Assembly: GCF_019703515.2 (NCBI RefSeq)
Contig: NC_059388.1
Span: 4,677,979-4,741,978, forward strand
Source of the DNA: Myxocyprinus asiaticus
Taxonomy: Eukaryota > Chordata > Actinopteri > Cypriniformes > Catostomidae
Direction of reading: 5' to 3'
Length of the DNA: 64,000 nucleotides
Made by a program: the position numbers and the translations under genes
The notes under the pieces: model-generated
Seen by the model: the letters and a program-made list of their open reading frames with translations, nothing else
What the model was told of the DNA's origin: nothing
Databases searched by the model: none
Shown: in pieces, positions 63,806 to 64,000 of the stretch
How positions within the stretch are numbered: the first letter of the stretch is position 1
How the letters are laid out: each line of letters opens with the position of its first letter

Positions 63806-64000
63806 ATGTTTAAATGAAACCCCAACAAATCATCTCTCTTACTTTTGCAGATACAGAAACATCTGATTAAATGTAAAGAATGAAATGTGTAAACAATATA
63901 TACAGTAATACATCTCACTTAAAAATAAAAATGTATAAACAAGCATTACATGTGTAGACACATTTACTGTATGCAGCAAAAGTTTCAAGATATTTTGAGC

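Overview
This window is nuclear DNA of a bony fish, most likely a cyprinid. The evidence is the repeat content: Tc1/Sleeping Beauty-type elements, a HAmo-like tRNA SINE, Rex1/L2/Tx1-type LINEs, a DIRS-type retroelement and many teleost MITEs. The sequence is AT-rich. No prokaryotic gene, operon or CRISPR array is visible. The only convincing host gene is a copine (best match cpne8) on the minus strand. Three short exons, at 38105-38145, 26364-26410 and 25524-25627, all have GT/AG splice sites and compatible phases. Together they encode 64 codons of the first C2 domain. Almost everything else is intron of this gene filled with mobile DNA. I found neither the first exon nor the exon that should follow 25524, so both probably lie outside the window.

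Layout. 0-2.2 kb: two GC-poor minisatellites. 2.2-4.8 kb: two Tc1-like elements separated by a (TA)n tract. 4.8-16.6 kb: a large nest. It has a truncated Sleeping Beauty-like element, a 3' end of an LTR retroelement with a proline-rich gag-like tail, a Tx1/L1-type LINE carrying its own LTR insertion, and a second Sleeping Beauty-like element. That second element contains another Tc1 element, which in turn contains a 3.2-kb Rex1-like LINE. 16.7-19.2 kb: a palindromic MITE split by an LTR-like block and an L2 LINE. 19.2-20.9 kb: a hAT remnant interrupted by a solo LTR, then a SINE and a LINE tail. 21.2-23.9 kb: a patchwork of Tc1, Rex1-like LINE and Tc1 pieces. 24-38.2 kb: the copine exons with hAT and MITE insertions and a 1.4-kb GTGA/ATGA array. 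38.5-42.8 kb: foldback and MITE repeats, two with telomere-like cores. 42.8-46.3 kb: a rearranged DIRS element with inverted terminal repeats, gag and tyrosine-recombinase remnants. 47.2-50.3 kb: a CAGGGTTGG MITE carrying a second element that holds a 138-bp tandem array with X-box-like palindromes. 52.2-53.1 kb: a MITE in a MITE. 53.8-55.8 kb: a CpG-rich unclassified repeat. 55.8-57.3 kb: a 46-bp minisatellite. 58.5-64 kb: a Tc1 5' half, microsatellites, LTR-like and SINE pieces.

The genes do not form a pathway. The biology visible is a long vertebrate intron acting as a sink for repeated, layered transposition, and the order of insertion can be read from target-site duplications. None of the element proteins looks intact: frameshifts, internal deletions or lost catalytic residues are seen in every transposase, reverse transcriptase and recombinase. 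I found no convincing new enzyme system. The most unusual items are the layered insertions with readable junctions, the rearranged DIRS element, and the X-box-like tandem array.
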